A stretch of DNA of 60,859 nt from NCBI GenBank assembly GCA_018268085.1, contig JAFDXE010000028.1, forward strand, positions 1 to 60,859. The letters are read 5' to 3'. Source of the stretch: Bacteroidota bacterium (GTDB lineage: Bacteria; Bacteroidota; Bacteroidia; Chitinophagales; Chitinophagaceae). Both the position numbers and the translations under genes were made by a program. A model generated the notes under the pieces. It saw only the letters and a list, made by a program, of their open reading frames with translations. It ran no database searches and was not told the DNA's origin. How positions within the stretch are numbered: position 1 is the first letter of the stretch; the number at the start of each line of letters is the position of its first letter. Below, piece by piece: positions 37,859-48,479 of this stretch.

Positions 37859-38861
37859 TTAACCTGCTGACAATATTATTTTGCTGTAGAAGCTTTCCTC
37901 TTTTACTTAAACGAATGGGCAATATGATAAAGTACCAGGTGATGAGAAACAGAGAAGCAATCAATATCAGTACACTCGCCCATACCGGCATCCCCGTATT
38001 GTTTTTTTCAAAAGCATTGCTCATCAGGCGGGTGATATAACTTTCCAGGAAAGCAGCAATGATAAAGAATGGGATAAGGCTCAGCAGAATTTTTGCGGCA
38101 TCTTTCGCTCCTTTCTTAAAGGATTCCATTCTTGTGAATGTTCCCGGGAATAAAATTCCGCAGGCGAGTACAAATCCTGCTGTTCCTGCTATGATGATGG
38201 ATGAAATTTCAATGGTGCCGTGAATCCAGATCACAAGGATAGATTTCATTCCCAACCCATGTGAAAAGAACAGGTATTGAAAACTGCCGAGAATCAATCC
38301 GTTTACCCATAACAGGTATAAAGTATAAAACCCAATGGTAAATCCACCAATAAACACCTGGAAAGAAACGAATATGTTGTTGAAGGCAATGCGAACGAAC
38401 ATATCGAATGATGAACTCTTGCTGTACACGCCAAAGGGATCGCCCTCTGCAATTCGTTTTTCGGTAGCCGCTACATAATCTTCACCCAGCGCCGCACGTA
38501 CGAACACCGGATCTTCCATAGATGAAAAATAACCGATGATCACAAACAGGATGAATAAAGACGCGGTGAATAAAAATACCCGGTGGTGTTTGCGGAATAA
38601 AACCGGGAGTTCGTATTTCCAGAATTGGAATATGCGACTGTATTTTTCTTTTTTGTTTATATATATATTCTGGTAGATGGAAGCGGCTATGCCATTTATC
38701 CAACGGGTTACTTTGCTTTTAGGATAAAAAGTTTTTGCGTACGAGAGGTCATCGATGAGCGTGATGAAACGTTCTGCTGTTTCATCCGGGCTATCGGTTT
38801 GCTGATGCTGGTAAGTTTTCCACTTCTCTGCATTCTTCTTTATAAACATTGCTTCCCTCAT
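37842..38861 (-). CDS. Stage II sporulation protein M-like membrane protein
   Basis: 339 residues with about six membrane helices. SpoIIM-family features are AFNNIFVSFQVFIGGFTIGFYTLYLLWVNGLILGSFQYLFF, the conserved IWIHGTIEISSIIIAGTAGF (with H, E) and ALLSLIPFFIIAAFLESYITR. The organism type does not sporulate; in Bacteroidota this gene marks the MoxR/DUF58 cluster. First gene of the minus-strand operon SpoIIM-DUF4129-DUF4350-MoxR-DUF58-(truB). Confidence 0.9.
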   Translation of the reverse strand: MREAMFIKKNAEKWKTYQHQQTDSPDETAERFITLIDDLSYAKTFYPKSKVTRWINGIAASIYQNIYINKKEKYSRIFQFWKYELPVLFRKHHRVFLFTASLFILFVIIGYFSSMEDPVFVRAALGEDYVAATEKRIAEGDPFGVYSKSSSFDMFVRIAFNNIFVSFQVFIGGFTIGFYTLYLLWVNGLILGSFQYLFFSHGLGMKSILVIWIHGTIEISSIIIAGTAGFVLACGILFPGTFTRMESFKKGAKDAAKILLSLIPFFIIAAFLESYITRLMSNAFEKNNTGMPVWASVLILIASLFLITWYFIILPIRLSKRGKLLQQNNIVSRLNESNA

Positions 38862-39116
38862 GGATGTTTATAGTGGCTCTACCTGGTTTGATGTATGAAA
38901 AAAAATATTGTATTCATTCTACTGATCATTCTCTTACAATTTGCTTCATTTTTACTTAATAAAAAAATATCGTTTCATAACTGCAAACGTTTTTAATACA
39001 GGTTTTCAAATTGCGGTGATTTCCATTCTTAAAAGGCACTTCCGGGTATATCGTTAATTTTTCCATTTTCACTTTTTACTTTTTTCCTCGCCGGTAATGT
39101 TTGTAAATTGCAATAC

Positions 39117-39902
39117 ATGTCTATCATCACTATCAACACGGCATTCAATATTGATCTGGAGTTTGAGATCGCCGCTTTTCACAAGCGATTATTTGCATAC
39201 CTGATCGATTTAACCATACTGGTTGCCTACCGGATGGGCATGGCTTATTTTTTATCGGAAACATTATCCTTGTGGTACTACGATAACATGGCTATTTATT
39301 TGTTGGTATTGAGTGTGCCGATGATATTTTATTCGCTTGCCTGTGAATTGTGGTTCAACGGACAAACGGTAGGAAAAAAAATAATGTCGATACGGGTAAT
39401 TAGTTTGAATGGAGAAGAACCTGCATTCGGACAATACCTCCTGCGCTGGATCACAAAATTTTTCGAATGGCCATTGGTGATCGGCTCCGTATTTCGTTAC
39501 AGTCAGCCATTGATCTCCTTTATCATCATCACCGGCTTTTTAGGAATTGCAGTTGTAATTTCTATCACAGCTACCAAAAAAAATCAGCGGCTTGGCGACC
39601 TGGCTGCCGGCACCGTGATCGTAGATACCAAAACAGTGCTGGGTGTAGAAGATACCGTTTTCATGGATGTAAAAATGCAGGACTACCAGCCCTTATTCCC
39701 GGAGGTAATGCGATTGAGTGACGGCGATATCAATACGATTAAGAATGTGCTCACGCAGGCAAAAAAAACTAAGAATGAAGATATGTGTTACCGCGTGGAA
39801 GCAAAAGTAAAACAGGTGCTGGGCATACAATCCGGTTTATTACCTGTACAATTTTTAGAAAAATTACTTGAAGATTATAATTATCTCGCTACTAAAGAAT
39901 AA
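39117..39902 (+). CDS. RDD family membrane protein
   Basis: 261 residues from the ATG at 39117 (MSIITINTAFNIDLEFEIAAF); the in-frame TTG at 39108 is not needed. The RDD fold is FHKRLFAYLIDLTILVAYR, several membrane helices, WFNGQTVGKKIMSIRVISLNGEEPAFGQYLLRWITKFFEW and NQRLGDLAAGTVIVDTK. The soluble tail (about 190-261) is helical. It is divergent from the SpoIIM operon, a conserved neighbourhood in Bacteroidota. Transport or envelope function is unknown. Confidence 0.92.
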   Translation: MSIITINTAFNIDLEFEIAAFHKRLFAYLIDLTILVAYRMGMAYFLSETLSLWYYDNMAIYLLVLSVPMIFYSLACELWFNGQTVGKKIMSIRVISLNGEEPAFGQYLLRWITKFFEWPLVIGSVFRYSQPLISFIIITGFLGIAVVISITATKKNQRLGDLAAGTVIVDTKTVLGVEDTVFMDVKMQDYQPLFPEVMRLSDGDINTIKNVLTQAKKTKNEDMCYRVEAKVKQVLGIQSGLLPVQFLEKLLEDYNYLATKE

Positions 39903-39912
39903 CTACTTGTTA

Positions 39913-40344
39913 TCATGCTGCGCCAAAACCTGCCATAAATATGATGAGCACTGCCAACGCAACAATTACCAGCGCAATGATGAGTAATATACCGGTGATC
40001 TGGAAATAAGTTGCCAGTTTCGACATACCGTAATTGAAATGGCCCTGGTCTGTTGTTGTAAGTCCCTTTTTAATATTGGTTGCTGCATTCAGCAAAGTAA
40101 TGTTCAATAATAATGAAATGCCTGCGGTAACCAGGAATCCAAATATTCTTCCGCCCTGGTTGGTATTGTTTAGTGTTGGATCGCCCAAATCCGGCGCTTT
40201 TATTGAAAAAGTATTGTAAGCAGAAATGGCCAGACTGATAAATCCAACAATTGCACTGATAAAAGCCCATTGAGCCACCGAAGCAATATTGGTTTTACTG
40301 TTCTCCTGTAAACTGAGTTCGGGTAGTATGCTATTTTCTTCCAT
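39913..40344 (-). CDS. DUF5362-like membrane protein
   Basis: 143 residues with four hydrophobic segments: WAFISAIVGFISLAISAY, FGFLVTAGISLLLNITLLNAA, YFQITGILLIIALVIVALAVLIIFMAGF. It shares layout with the gene 9 bp upstream on the same strand: N-terminal polar LNLQxxS segment, then S-WAxF/KWSKFIA helix, then a middle TTxDQxxFNxGxSxL. The two are probably old tandem duplicates. The DUF5362 assignment is from memory of the family pattern. Confidence 0.65.
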   Translation of the reverse strand: MEENSILPELSLQENSKTNIASVAQWAFISAIVGFISLAISAYNTFSIKAPDLGDPTLNNTNQGGRIFGFLVTAGISLLLNITLLNAATNIKKGLTTTDQGHFNYGMSKLATYFQITGILLIIALVIVALAVLIIFMAGFGAA

Positions 40345-40353
40345 ACAAAGGAT

Positions 40354-40794
40354 TTAAAAGAGACTGATAATAGATGATAACAAAAAGAGTATTGATACTA
40401 CGGTTGATACAATGAAAAATATTTTCAAAGAATTGAAACCGGTGTTAAATGATTCCTGGTCTTCGGTAAGCAATGCCGTTTTAATTTTTGCAGAGAAATT
40501 GTATAGGAAATAATAAACGAAACCGATAGCACCGCAAATAACAAATATTACCGCAGCAAAAATTCCTGCCGGGAAATCTTTAAAGAAACGTGCTTTATCA
40601 GAAGGAAGTTTATGAATGAGTTGTTCGAATACAGAACTTGCCATAATGCCCAGGATAATGAATATAATACAGAAAATGAAAACCGTTATGGCAATAAACT
40701 TCGACCATTTAACGGAAGCGCCAAGGCTTTGACGAAGGTCTGAGTCGGCCTGTAAATTCAGATCAGATAACTGGTCTGTTTGATGTTCCTGCAT
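40354..40794 (-). CDS. DUF5362-like membrane protein, paralogue
   Basis: 146 residues. Hydrophobic segments are FIAITVFIFCIIFIILGIMASSVF, FAAVIFVICGAIGFVYYFLYNF and IFFIVSTVVSILFLLSSIISLF. It shares the TEDQESFNTGFNSLKIFF pattern with the TTDQGHFNYGMSKLATYF pattern of its downstream neighbour, supporting duplication. Function unknown. Confidence 0.65.
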   Translation of the reverse strand: MQEHQTDQLSDLNLQADSDLRQSLGASVKWSKFIAITVFIFCIIFIILGIMASSVFEQLIHKLPSDKARFFKDFPAGIFAAVIFVICGAIGFVYYFLYNFSAKIKTALLTEDQESFNTGFNSLKIFFIVSTVVSILFLLSSIISLF

Positions 40795-40864
40795 AACTAA
40801 AGTATTATCCTACGAATTTGGATTAATTTTAATACCCGACCAAAATAAGTTTGATCATTGCGCT

Positions 40865-40901
40865 AAAAACAAAAGGTCATACAAATTGTGTATGACCTTT
40901 G
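40865..40901 (-). terminator. Terminator of proS
   Basis: Hairpin AAAGGTCATACA / TGTATGACCTTT with a T-rich tail on the minus strand, about 20 bp past the proS stop. Confidence 0.85.
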
Positions 40902-40922
40902 AATTCAAAAAGATTGATTTAT

Positions 40923-42401
40923 TTAATAAGCTCTTGCAAACAACACCCTTTGCGTACTTGGCTTACCGGTTAGAATGCATGTTCCGGTTTCCTGTTTGTT
41001 GTTGAGCGGTATGCAACGAATGGTTGCTTTCGTTTGCTCCTTGATCTTTTCTTCGGTTTCACCGGTTCCGTCCCAATGTGCTGAAACAAACCCTGCTTTT
41101 TCATCGAGTATCTGTACAAACTCATCCCAGGTATTCGCTTCCCTGATGTTCTCATTTCGAAATGCGAGGGCTTTGTTGTAGATGTTCACCTGTATATCAT
41201 CGAGCATGTTTTTAATCGTTGTTGATAATCCATCAAACGACAACGATTGTTTCTCTTTTGTATCTCTTCTCGCTACTTCAGCTACGTTGTTTTCAATATC
41301 ACGCAATCCCATAGCAACCCTTACCGGAACTCCTTTTAATTCGTATTCAGCAAATTTCCATCCCGGTCTTGCATGATCACTATTGTCGTATTTTACCCTG
41401 ATGCCCATCGATTTCAATTCCTGCATCAGCGAATTTGCCTTCGCATCTATTGTTGCTTTGCTTTCTTCACCTTTATAAATCGGTACAATCACCACCTGCA
41501 TTGGAGCAATTTTTGGCGGCATCACTAATCCCTGGTCGTCGCTATGAGCCATAATCAATGCACCGATCAACCTGGTAGATACACCCCAGCTTGTTGCCCA
41601 CACATATTCGAGTTTATTTTCTTTATTGAGAAACTGCACGTTGAATGCTTTGGCGAAATTTTGTCCGAGAAAATGCGAAGTACCAGCCTGCAGTGCTTTA
41701 CCATCCTGCATTAAAGCTTCAATGCAATAGGTATCTTCTGCTCCTGCAAAACGTTCATTGGCAGATTTAACGCCTTTGATCACCGGAACCGCCATGTATT
41801 GTTCTACAAAGTCAGCATATACATCCAGCATTTGTACTGTTTCAGCTATTGCTTCTTCTTTCGTTGCGTGTGCTGTATGTCCTTCCTGCCATAAAAATTC
41901 GGCAGTACGCAAAAACAAACGAGTACGCATCTCCCACCTCACTACATTTGCCCATTGATTGATGAGGATCGGCAGGTCGCGGTAAGATTGTATCCAACCT
42001 TTGTAGGTATTCCAGATGATGGCTTCGCTTGTTGGACGAATGATCAGTTCTTCTTCCAGTTTTGCTTCCGGATCCACCATCAGTTTGCCCTTATTGGCTT
42101 CGTCTGTTTTTAAACGGTAATGAGTAACGATGGCACATTCTTTTGCAAAGCCTTCAGCATTTTTTTCTTCAGCTTCAAATAAACTTTTCGGAACGAACAG
42201 GGGGAAATAAGCATTCACGTGCCCGGTGTCTTTAAACATTTTATCAAGTTGATCCCTCATGTTTTCCCAGAGTGCATAACCATAAGGTTTAATTACCATG
42301 CATCCTCTTACGGCTGAATAATCTGCCAGTCCGCCTTTAATTACGAGATCATTGTACCATTGCGAATAATCTGTTGCCCTTGCTGTAAGTTCTTTACTCA
42401 T
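40923..42401 (-). CDS. proS: Proline--tRNA ligase (short, archaeal/eukaryote-like type)
   Basis: 492 residues. Class II motifs: motif 1 region [16 protein letters not shown]; motif 2 [30 protein letters not shown]; motif 3 [28 protein letters not shown]. The substrate loop is RPTSEAIIW. The anticodon domain has [23 protein letters not shown]. The C-terminal zinc-like extension ends [17 protein letters not shown]. There is no INS editing domain, as expected for this type. Own terminator downstream. Confidence 0.96.
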   Translation of the reverse strand: MSKELTARATDYSQWYNDLVIKGGLADYSAVRGCMVIKPYGYALWENMRDQLDKMFKDTGHVNAYFPLFVPKSLFEAEEKNAEGFAKECAIVTHYRLKTDEANKGKLMVDPEAKLEEELIIRPTSEAIIWNTYKGWIQSYRDLPILINQWANVVRWEMRTRLFLRTAEFLWQEGHTAHATKEEAIAETVQMLDVYADFVEQYMAVPVIKGVKSANERFAGAEDTYCIEALMQDGKALQAGTSHFLGQNFAKAFNVQFLNKENKLEYVWATSWGVSTRLIGALIMAHSDDQGLVMPPKIAPMQVVIVPIYKGEESKATIDAKANSLMQELKSMGIRVKYDNSDHARPGWKFAEYELKGVPVRVAMGLRDIENNVAEVARRDTKEKQSLSFDGLSTTIKNMLDDIQVNIYNKALAFRNENIREANTWDEFVQILDEKAGFVSAHWDGTGETEEKIKEQTKATIRCIPLNNKQETGTCILTGKPSTQRVLFARAY

Positions 42402-42697
42402 TTGAAGTGTGTATTTAAAATGTATTTTTTATCTCAAAGTGTTTGGTATTTTTTCGCTGGCTTCACTGGGTTCGATGTTTGTAAACAAATAAAAAAATAC
42501 GTTCTGTAAATATTATTCATTTATACCCTGTATTACCAAGCACCATGGGCAAAATCTTTGCACTGTGTTAACAGCAAATCACCCCGCATCTTTGTCTTAT
42601 CCATGTTAACTTTACAATATATTCCATTCGCTCAATATCCTCTCTAAAACTGCACAAAAGTAGTAACTTCAATGTATAATCTTTTTAATCGTTTTGT
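42402..42697. other. Divergent intergenic region, proS / lipoprotein gene
   Basis: About 296 bp, AT-rich. I see a weak -7-like TAACTTCA about 27 nt before the lipoprotein ATG and no hairpin or reading frame of note. Confidence 0.4.
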
Positions 42698-43372
42698 ATG
42701 AACATTAAAATTTTACTTTTTACCATCTTCATCTCAACGATGATTGGTTGCAGCAGCAGCTATAAAACCGGTCAAACGCCCGATGATCTTTATTACTCTC
42801 CTGCCAAAGCAGTTGTTCATACCACTGAATCAACAGTAAAAAAAGACGATGATCGTTATGTGCGCAGCAGTTATACAGACCGGCAGATACTGATGAGCAT
42901 TCACGACAGGCGCTGGCGTTACTTCAACGATGATTACGATGCCTATTACGATCCATACCGTTACGGTTATAATTGCGGCTATTATTACAACCCGTATTAT
43001 TATCCATCACCGGTTTATTTTACCGGCGTAACCTTTGTTAATCCAAAGAACAGTGTTCCAAGAATGGCGAACCTGGGCAGCTACAATTATTCCAATATGG
43101 TTGTTGTAAATCCGAAAAACGGCTACACTACACAGGTAAGAGCCTATCGCCCGTATAACAACAGCAACTCCAATAGCAATTACAACAGGCAGGTACTTGT
43201 ACCAACAACCACACCGGCTTATAACAATACCCAGCCGAGATCTTACGATAATTCTATCAATAATACCCGTACGTACAGCCCAACGCCCAATAGCAGTTCA
43301 GGTTCTTCATCGGGAAGCAGTTCCGGAAGTTCCGGGGCCCCGGTATCCAGGCCATCTCGAGGTGGTAAATAA
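42698..43372 (+). CDS. Lipoprotein with Tyr-rich middle and Ser/Gly-rich tail
   Basis: 224 residues. The lipoprotein signal ends in MIGCSSS (Cys18). The middle is unusually rich in Tyr and Asp (YRYGYNCGYYYNPYYYPS). The C-terminus is Asn/Ser/Gly repeats (SSSGSSSGSSSGSSG) ending RPSRGGK. A low-complexity extracellular or periplasmic protein; I recognise no domain. It lies 48 bp upstream of a FadL-like porin gene on the same strand and could be co-expressed. Confidence 0.8.
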   Translation: MNIKILLFTIFISTMIGCSSSYKTGQTPDDLYYSPAKAVVHTTESTVKKDDDRYVRSSYTDRQILMSIHDRRWRYFNDDYDAYYDPYRYGYNCGYYYNPYYYPSPVYFTGVTFVNPKNSVPRMANLGSYNYSNMVVVNPKNGYTTQVRAYRPYNNSNSNSNYNRQVLVPTTTPAYNNTQPRSYDNSINNTRTYSPTPNSSSGSSSGSSSGSSGAPVSRPSRGGK

Positions 43373-43420
43373 TCAAATCCTCATTGAAGAAATTTTTATT
43401 CCAGGGTAGTACATTGAATT

Positions 43421-44974
43421 ATGAAAAAGACTTTACTTTTTATTTTTATTGCCATACAGGTTAATGTTTTTGCACAGGTGCCGGAAGATGCCATTCGGTA
43501 TAGCTGGTATCCGCAAAATGCTACCGCACGCATTATGGCAGTTGGAGGCGTAATGGGTTCTGTGGGAGGTGATATTACGGCATCGTATGTTAACCCGGCC
43601 GGACTTGGATTTTTCAAAACGAATGAGTGGGTATTGTCTCCCGGGTTTTCGTTCAGCAACAACAAAGCAAACTTCAGGCAGGCGCAAACGTTAGGAAACA
43701 AAAATTCATTTTCTTTTGGTCCCAGTGGCGTGATCTTCGGCTTCCCTTCTTCGGTTAAGGAAAACAAGAGCAATGCAATCAGTATTGCCATTAACCAGAC
43801 GGCAAATTTCAACAACGAAGTTCATTACAAAGGGTTGAATAATTACAGTTCATTCAGTGAACAATTTGCAGAGGAACTGGCTAAAAGTGGCTTACCTGTT
43901 TCAGATTTTTTATATACCAACTCCAGCGCACCGTATTCCATTGCACCCGCCTGGAATTCTTATACCATCGATACCGTGTATGTGAATGGCGTATTGCAGG
44001 TAAGGGCTGCACCGGAAAAAATACTGGATGCAGGCCAGGCAATACAGCAGGAGATGATCAGAAAAACGAAGGGTGGCATGTATGAACTCGCATTGGCATT
44101 TGCCGATAACGTAAATGAAAAATGGATGTGGGGCGTGGCACTCGGAATCCCTTTCATTAATTATAGCAGCAATACAACTTTCCTGGAAAACGACACCTCC
44201 AATAATCGTTTCAACGGATTTCAGTCGTCTGGTTACTACGACCAGTTTAAAACAACCGGCTTCGGCGCCAATATTAAACTCGGACTTATCTACCGCCCGA
44301 AAGAATACATACGGTTAGGGTTAGCCGTACATACACCTACATGGATGTCGCTGCGTGACAAACGCACTACCGATTTTACCACGATTGTTGAATCAGATAC
44401 CGGCAGAATTGACAGTTATACGGAACATTCAACGAGCTATACCAATGGAGAACCAGGCGTGTCGAGGTATTTCCAGTCGTCTTCCTGGAAAGCAATACTA
44501 AGTGCATCATATGTATTCAGGGAAGTTCAGGATACAAGAAAGCAGCGGGCTTTTATTTCTGCAGATATTGAATACATCAATCACCGGGCAAGCCGATTCA
44601 GCAGCGACAATGAAGAGCCTACAGAAAATGAACTCGCCTATTTTAAAACACTGAACAAAGTAGTAAAACAGGAATTCAAAGGAACATTTAATTTCAAATT
44701 GGGTGGAGAAGTGAAGTTCAATACATTTATGACGCGGCTGGGTGTTGCCTATTATGGCAGTCCGTATAAAGACAAATCCCTTAAAGGAAATTATACTTTA
44801 CTCAGCGGTGGAATCGGCTATCGCAACAAAGGCTATTTTATTGATCTTACCTATATCTACAATGTAAAGAAGGATGTGAACTTTCCGTATCGTTTACAGG
44901 ACAGGGCCAATACTTTTGCCACACTCAAACAACAGCAGGGAAATATCGTGATGAGTTTCGGTTGTAAGTTTTAG
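43421..44974 (+). CDS. OmpP1/FadL-like outer-membrane protein
   Basis: 517 residues with a signal peptide (TLLFIFIAIQVNVFAQ). The N-terminal plug/first-strand pattern ATARIMAVGGVMGSVGGDITASYVNPAGLGFF and NEWVLSPGFSF is typical of FadL/PorV-like barrels. Later strands alternate hydrophobic and polar residues (YRPKEYIRLGLAVHTPTWMSL, LLSGGIGYRNKGYFIDLTYIY). Likely a long-chain fatty acid or hydrophobic compound channel, or a T9SS-associated PorV-like barrel. The substrate is not predictable. Confidence 0.85.
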   Translation: MKKTLLFIFIAIQVNVFAQVPEDAIRYSWYPQNATARIMAVGGVMGSVGGDITASYVNPAGLGFFKTNEWVLSPGFSFSNNKANFRQAQTLGNKNSFSFGPSGVIFGFPSSVKENKSNAISIAINQTANFNNEVHYKGLNNYSSFSEQFAEELAKSGLPVSDFLYTNSSAPYSIAPAWNSYTIDTVYVNGVLQVRAAPEKILDAGQAIQQEMIRKTKGGMYELALAFADNVNEKWMWGVALGIPFINYSSNTTFLENDTSNNRFNGFQSSGYYDQFKTTGFGANIKLGLIYRPKEYIRLGLAVHTPTWMSLRDKRTTDFTTIVESDTGRIDSYTEHSTSYTNGEPGVSRYFQSSSWKAILSASYVFREVQDTRKQRAFISADIEYINHRASRFSSDNEEPTENELAYFKTLNKVVKQEFKGTFNFKLGGEVKFNTFMTRLGVAYYGSPYKDKSLKGNYTLLSGGIGYRNKGYFIDLTYIYNVKKDVNFPYRLQDRANTFATLKQQQGNIVMSFGCKF

Positions 44975-45036
44975 ATTTTGCAGGAGTGTAGTACGTATCC
45001 GAATGAATATTTATATATGCAGGGCTGAGCACCTGC

Positions 45037-45945
45037 TCAAATGTTGTTTTCCAGTTTACTTTTTATCACTTCCATTACCGTTGAAATTTCGGGGGCACAA
45101 AACAGCATGTCTGCATCTTTTTTAAACCAGGTAAGTTGCCGTTTTGCATAGTGGCGGGTATTTTGTTTAATAAGTTCGATGGCCCTGCCCAACTCAATTT
45201 TGTGATCAAAATAATCAAAGAGTTCTGAGTAGCCAACAGTTTGTAAGGCATTCAATTGCTTGTATGGGATTAATGATGCTACTTCGGCTACCAGCCCGGC
45301 CGCCAGCATTTGTTCTACTCTTTCATTGATGCGCTGGTATAATATTTCTCTCGGCAGATCAAGCCCGATTTTAATAATGCGGAAGTTTCGTTTCTTTTTT
45401 TCATGACTGCGATAGGAAGTAATAGACCGGCCCGTTGCCATTACCACTTCCAGTGCACGCATCATTCTTTGAGGGTTATGCATTTCACCGGAATTGGAAA
45501 ATCGGGGATCCAGTTCTTTTAATGCATTTTCGAGAAACACGATTCCGTCCCGATCATAAGATGCAATAATTTCTTTGCGGATAGCAGGATCTGCAGGCGG
45601 AATTTTATCCAGCCCTTCACAAAACGCTTTAATATACAAACCCGTACCGCCTACCATTATGGCGATATCTTTTTCTGCAAATATTTCATTCACTGCATCC
45701 AGTGCATATGTTTCAAAATCTGCTGCTGAAAAATCTTCAGTGATGGAAACGGTATCTATGAAGTAATGTTTGATGGAGGCCAGTTCACCGGCAGAAGGTT
45801 TGGCTACGCCGATATTCAGTTCTTTATAACACTGGCGGCTATCCGCAGAAATGATGGATGTGGAAAAATGTTTCGCAACTTCAATGGCGATAGCAGTTTT
45901 ACCAACAGCGGTAGGACCGGCAATAATGATACAGGTTTTTTGCAT
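45037..45945 (-). CDS. miaA: tRNA dimethylallyltransferase
   Basis: 302 residues. It transfers the dimethylallyl group to A37 of tRNAs reading UNN codons. P-loop IIAGPTAVGKTAIAIEVA, DSRQCYKELNIGVAKPS, KHYFIDTVSITEDFSAADFE, MVGGTGLYIKAFCEGLD, HNPQRMMRALEVVMATG and the C-terminal LNALQTVGYSELFDY with IKQNTRHYAKRQLTWFKKD are all canonical. Full length. Confidence 0.96.
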   Translation of the reverse strand: MQKTCIIIAGPTAVGKTAIAIEVAKHFSTSIISADSRQCYKELNIGVAKPSAGELASIKHYFIDTVSITEDFSAADFETYALDAVNEIFAEKDIAIMVGGTGLYIKAFCEGLDKIPPADPAIRKEIIASYDRDGIVFLENALKELDPRFSNSGEMHNPQRMMRALEVVMATGRSITSYRSHEKKKRNFRIIKIGLDLPREILYQRINERVEQMLAAGLVAEVASLIPYKQLNALQTVGYSELFDYFDHKIELGRAIELIKQNTRHYAKRQLTWFKKDADMLFCAPEISTVMEVIKSKLENNI

Positions 45946-46074
45946 GATTGCAGGAGTTTGTACAGAACACCAGGCAATTTTATTTTGGATGAATTGTTAT
46001 GAAAACAAGATCTGTATTAGCCTGGAATAAAATACGGTGCATTTGGCATTCCGGGCTCAATTAAGCAAGACTGA

Positions 46075-46644
46075 TTAAAATTCATCGTTTGATTCATCTG
46101 CCACCACATCATCTTCGCCTTCCGATTCAGTTTCATCTCCTTCTTCTCCATAACCTTCCCTCATGGCATCGGGTTGCAGGTCGTATTTTTCTTCCATTTC
46201 TGCCAGTCGACTATCGATCAAACCTTTAGTACCATATTGTGAAGGAGCAATTCCTTCTGTTCTTACACAGGCTGGATAGGTGAGTTTTTTATTTTCTTCT
46301 TTGTCAACATGGATCAGTTCCACCATGAAATGCCAGTTCTTATTGAAATCGTATTCGTACACAAATTTCTGGTTGGGATCTTTGATCTCGCTGCCGATAT
46401 TTACTTCATTCATGAGCAATGGCTCTGCCTTATATTCCTTATCATATTTTTCAAGGGAAATCTCACGGCCACGCTGCCAGTTATCATTGCTCCTGTAAAA
46501 AGTTGCTTTATGCTTATTGTCGAATTCGTAGCTTTTTAAAATAGCCAGGTGCAGGTCGTGAAATGATTGGGTGTGCCTGATAGCGATGTCACGATAAATG
46601 CTTTCGTCTTCCTCCCAGTATATTCTGAATTTTAATATTGCCAT
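46075..46644 (-). CDS. Plasmid pRiA4b ORF-3-like protein
   Basis: 189 residues from MAILKFRIYWEEDESIYRDIAIRH; the longer open frame upstream lacks family sequence. The domain (PF07929 type) shows FHDLHLAILKSYEFDNKHKATFY, the central YEYDFNKNWHFMVELI and ACVRTEGIAPSQYG with the typical P-x-E-D-like region replaced. The tail is very acidic (GEEGDETESEGEDDVV). Function unknown; found widely on chromosomes and mobile DNA. Confidence 0.85.
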   Translation of the reverse strand: MAILKFRIYWEEDESIYRDIAIRHTQSFHDLHLAILKSYEFDNKHKATFYRSNDNWQRGREISLEKYDKEYKAEPLLMNEVNIGSEIKDPNQKFVYEYDFNKNWHFMVELIHVDKEENKKLTYPACVRTEGIAPSQYGTKGLIDSRLAEMEEKYDLQPDAMREGYGEEGDETESEGEDDVVADESNDEF

Positions 46645-46824
46645 GGGGTAAAAATAAGGCTTTTTGTTGGAAATGATTTTAACCGGAACATTAGATTTGA
46701 TGACAATAACAGCAGTAAGACTGAAAGCTGCACTAAGCCGGATGTTGCTATAAAAGAAATGATCAGCGTAGTGGTTCTCCGAGCCCTTTTGGTGTAATGG
46801 CAATCATTTATTATGCATATGCAG

Positions 46825-48276
46825 CTACTGCATTTTCACAATCCCAAGTTCTCTCGCCTTACCCATCATAAATGCGTGGGCTGCATCATATTCATTCGGG
46901 ATAAGACCATCTAATATAGCTTCTCGTATAGCATTTTTTATTTCACCAACTATTCGCCCGGGGGGTAATAAAAATTCTTCCATGATCATCTCACCCGTTA
47001 TGGGCGGTTGCCAGTTACGTACATGATCTTTTGCTTCTACTTCTGCGCAACGTTTTAATACCAGCTCAAAGTTTTCGAGGTAGCGTTTTACTTTTTGTTT
47101 GTTTTTGGAAGTGATGTCGGCGTTGCACAACAGCATCAGTGATTCGAGGTCTTCGCCTGCATCAAAAATCAATCTTCGTATAGCGGAGTCAGTTATATTT
47201 TCTTTAGTTAAACTAATTGGCCGCAGGTGCATCTCTACCATCTTTCGCACAAATTTCATTTTTTCATTTTGCGGTAATTTGAGTTGCGTAAATATTTTCG
47301 GAACCATCTTCGCTCCTACCACTTCATGTCCGTGGAAAGTCCACCCATGACCTTCTTCAAATTTTTTAGTTGCCGGCTTTGCAATATCATGTAACACTGC
47401 AGCCCATCTTAGCCAGAGATCATTGGTGTTTTTTGAAATATTATCTACCACCTGCAACGTGTGATAAAAATTATCTTTGTGCCCCTTTCCATCAATGTAT
47501 TCTGCACCGGCCAGTGCCACCATTTGCGGAAAGATCAGTTGCAGTAACCCGGATTTGTACAACAGGTCAAATCCAACGGAAGGTTTTACACTTAATAGTA
47601 TCTTATTCAGTTCATCCGCAATTCTTTCCCTGCTCACAATTTTTATACGATCTGCATTTTTAGTAATTGCGGCAAATGTTCCTGCTTCAATAGTGAATCC
47701 GAGTTGAGTGGCAAAACGAATCGCCCTCATCATACGCAACGGATCATCACTAAAAGTTTCGGAAGGCTCAAGTGGTGTTTTTATGATTTTATTCTCCAGG
47801 TCTTTGATGCCGTTAAACGGATCTATCAGTGTACCATAATCGCTTTTATTTAAACTAACAGCCAATGCATTAATGGTAAAATCTCTCCGGTTCTGATCGT
47901 CTTCAATTGTACCTGATTGAACAGCGGGTTTACGGCTGTCGAAATTGTAACTTTCTTTCCTGGCACCAACAAACTCTATTTCAATTTCACCCGAAAACGA
48001 AGAAGCGGGTAATTGACCGGCATCTAATTTTATCTGCGCTGTACCGAAGGTTTTGAAAAAATTTACGGGAGGCATGCGGTCAAATTGTTCCGCAGTTTTG
48101 TGGGCCAATGCAATGCCATCTCCCACACAAACAATATCTATATCCTTTGTTTCCCGGCCCAATATTTTATCTCTCACAAATCCGCCGATAACATAGCATT
48201 CCGTATGCAAAGTTTCTGCTGCAAGTGCAATCCTGTTTAATATGTGTAATTCGGCAATAGTGCAGTTAATATCCAT
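46825..48276 (-). CDS. cca: CCA tRNA nucleotidyltransferase
   Basis: 483 residues from [21 protein letters not shown]. The upstream part of the frame is excluded because a perfect -7 box lies 7 nt before this ATG. Nucleotidyltransferase core: [24 protein letters not shown] (GG...DxD), [30 protein letters not shown] and the following helical domain. A C-terminal HD domain has [18 protein letters not shown]. It adds or repairs the CCA tail; consistent with the tRNA-Val gene in this window lacking encoded CCA. Confidence 0.93.
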   Translation of the reverse strand: MDINCTIAELHILNRIALAAETLHTECYVIGGFVRDKILGRETKDIDIVCVGDGIALAHKTAEQFDRMPPVNFFKTFGTAQIKLDAGQLPASSFSGEIEIEFVGARKESYNFDSRKPAVQSGTIEDDQNRRDFTINALAVSLNKSDYGTLIDPFNGIKDLENKIIKTPLEPSETFSDDPLRMMRAIRFATQLGFTIEAGTFAAITKNADRIKIVSRERIADELNKILLSVKPSVGFDLLYKSGLLQLIFPQMVALAGAEYIDGKGHKDNFYHTLQVVDNISKNTNDLWLRWAAVLHDIAKPATKKFEEGHGWTFHGHEVVGAKMVPKIFTQLKLPQNEKMKFVRKMVEMHLRPISLTKENITDSAIRRLIFDAGEDLESLMLLCNADITSKNKQKVKRYLENFELVLKRCAEVEAKDHVRNWQPPITGEMIMEEFLLPPGRIVGEIKNAIREAILDGLIPNEYDAAHAFMMGKARELGIVKMQ

Positions 48277-48283
48277 CCTGCGG

Positions 48284-48291
48284 CAAAAATA
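48284..48291 (-). promoter_or_regulatory. -7 box (TATTTTTG) of the CCA gene
   Basis: A perfect TAnnTTTG on the minus strand, 7 nt before the ATG at 48276. Confidence 0.5.
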
Positions 48292-48381
48292 AGGTTTACA
48301 TAAATTCGGGCGATGAAAACAACGGCACAGGGTTTTGTTTACCAACCATCAGCCTGTCCTGGTCATGAAACCGCACCCCGG

Positions 48382-48400
48382 CCCTCTCCAAAAGAGAGGG
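48382..48400. repeat. Short palindrome CCCTCTC-5 nt-GAGAGGG
   Basis: A seven-pair perfect hairpin (48382-48388 with 48394-48400) in a locally GC-rich patch, followed by GG but no T run, so not a terminator. Confidence 0.7.
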
Positions 48401-48479
48401 GGATGATTCGGGTACATTTTTACATTTATCAATTAACAATATTTCATGTAATATGTGCAATTCGTGTGAACTCACTCCG

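Noticed and set aside
48382..48400. Rho-independent terminator
   Set aside because: The hairpin has no T run on either side and both flanking genes diverge from it.
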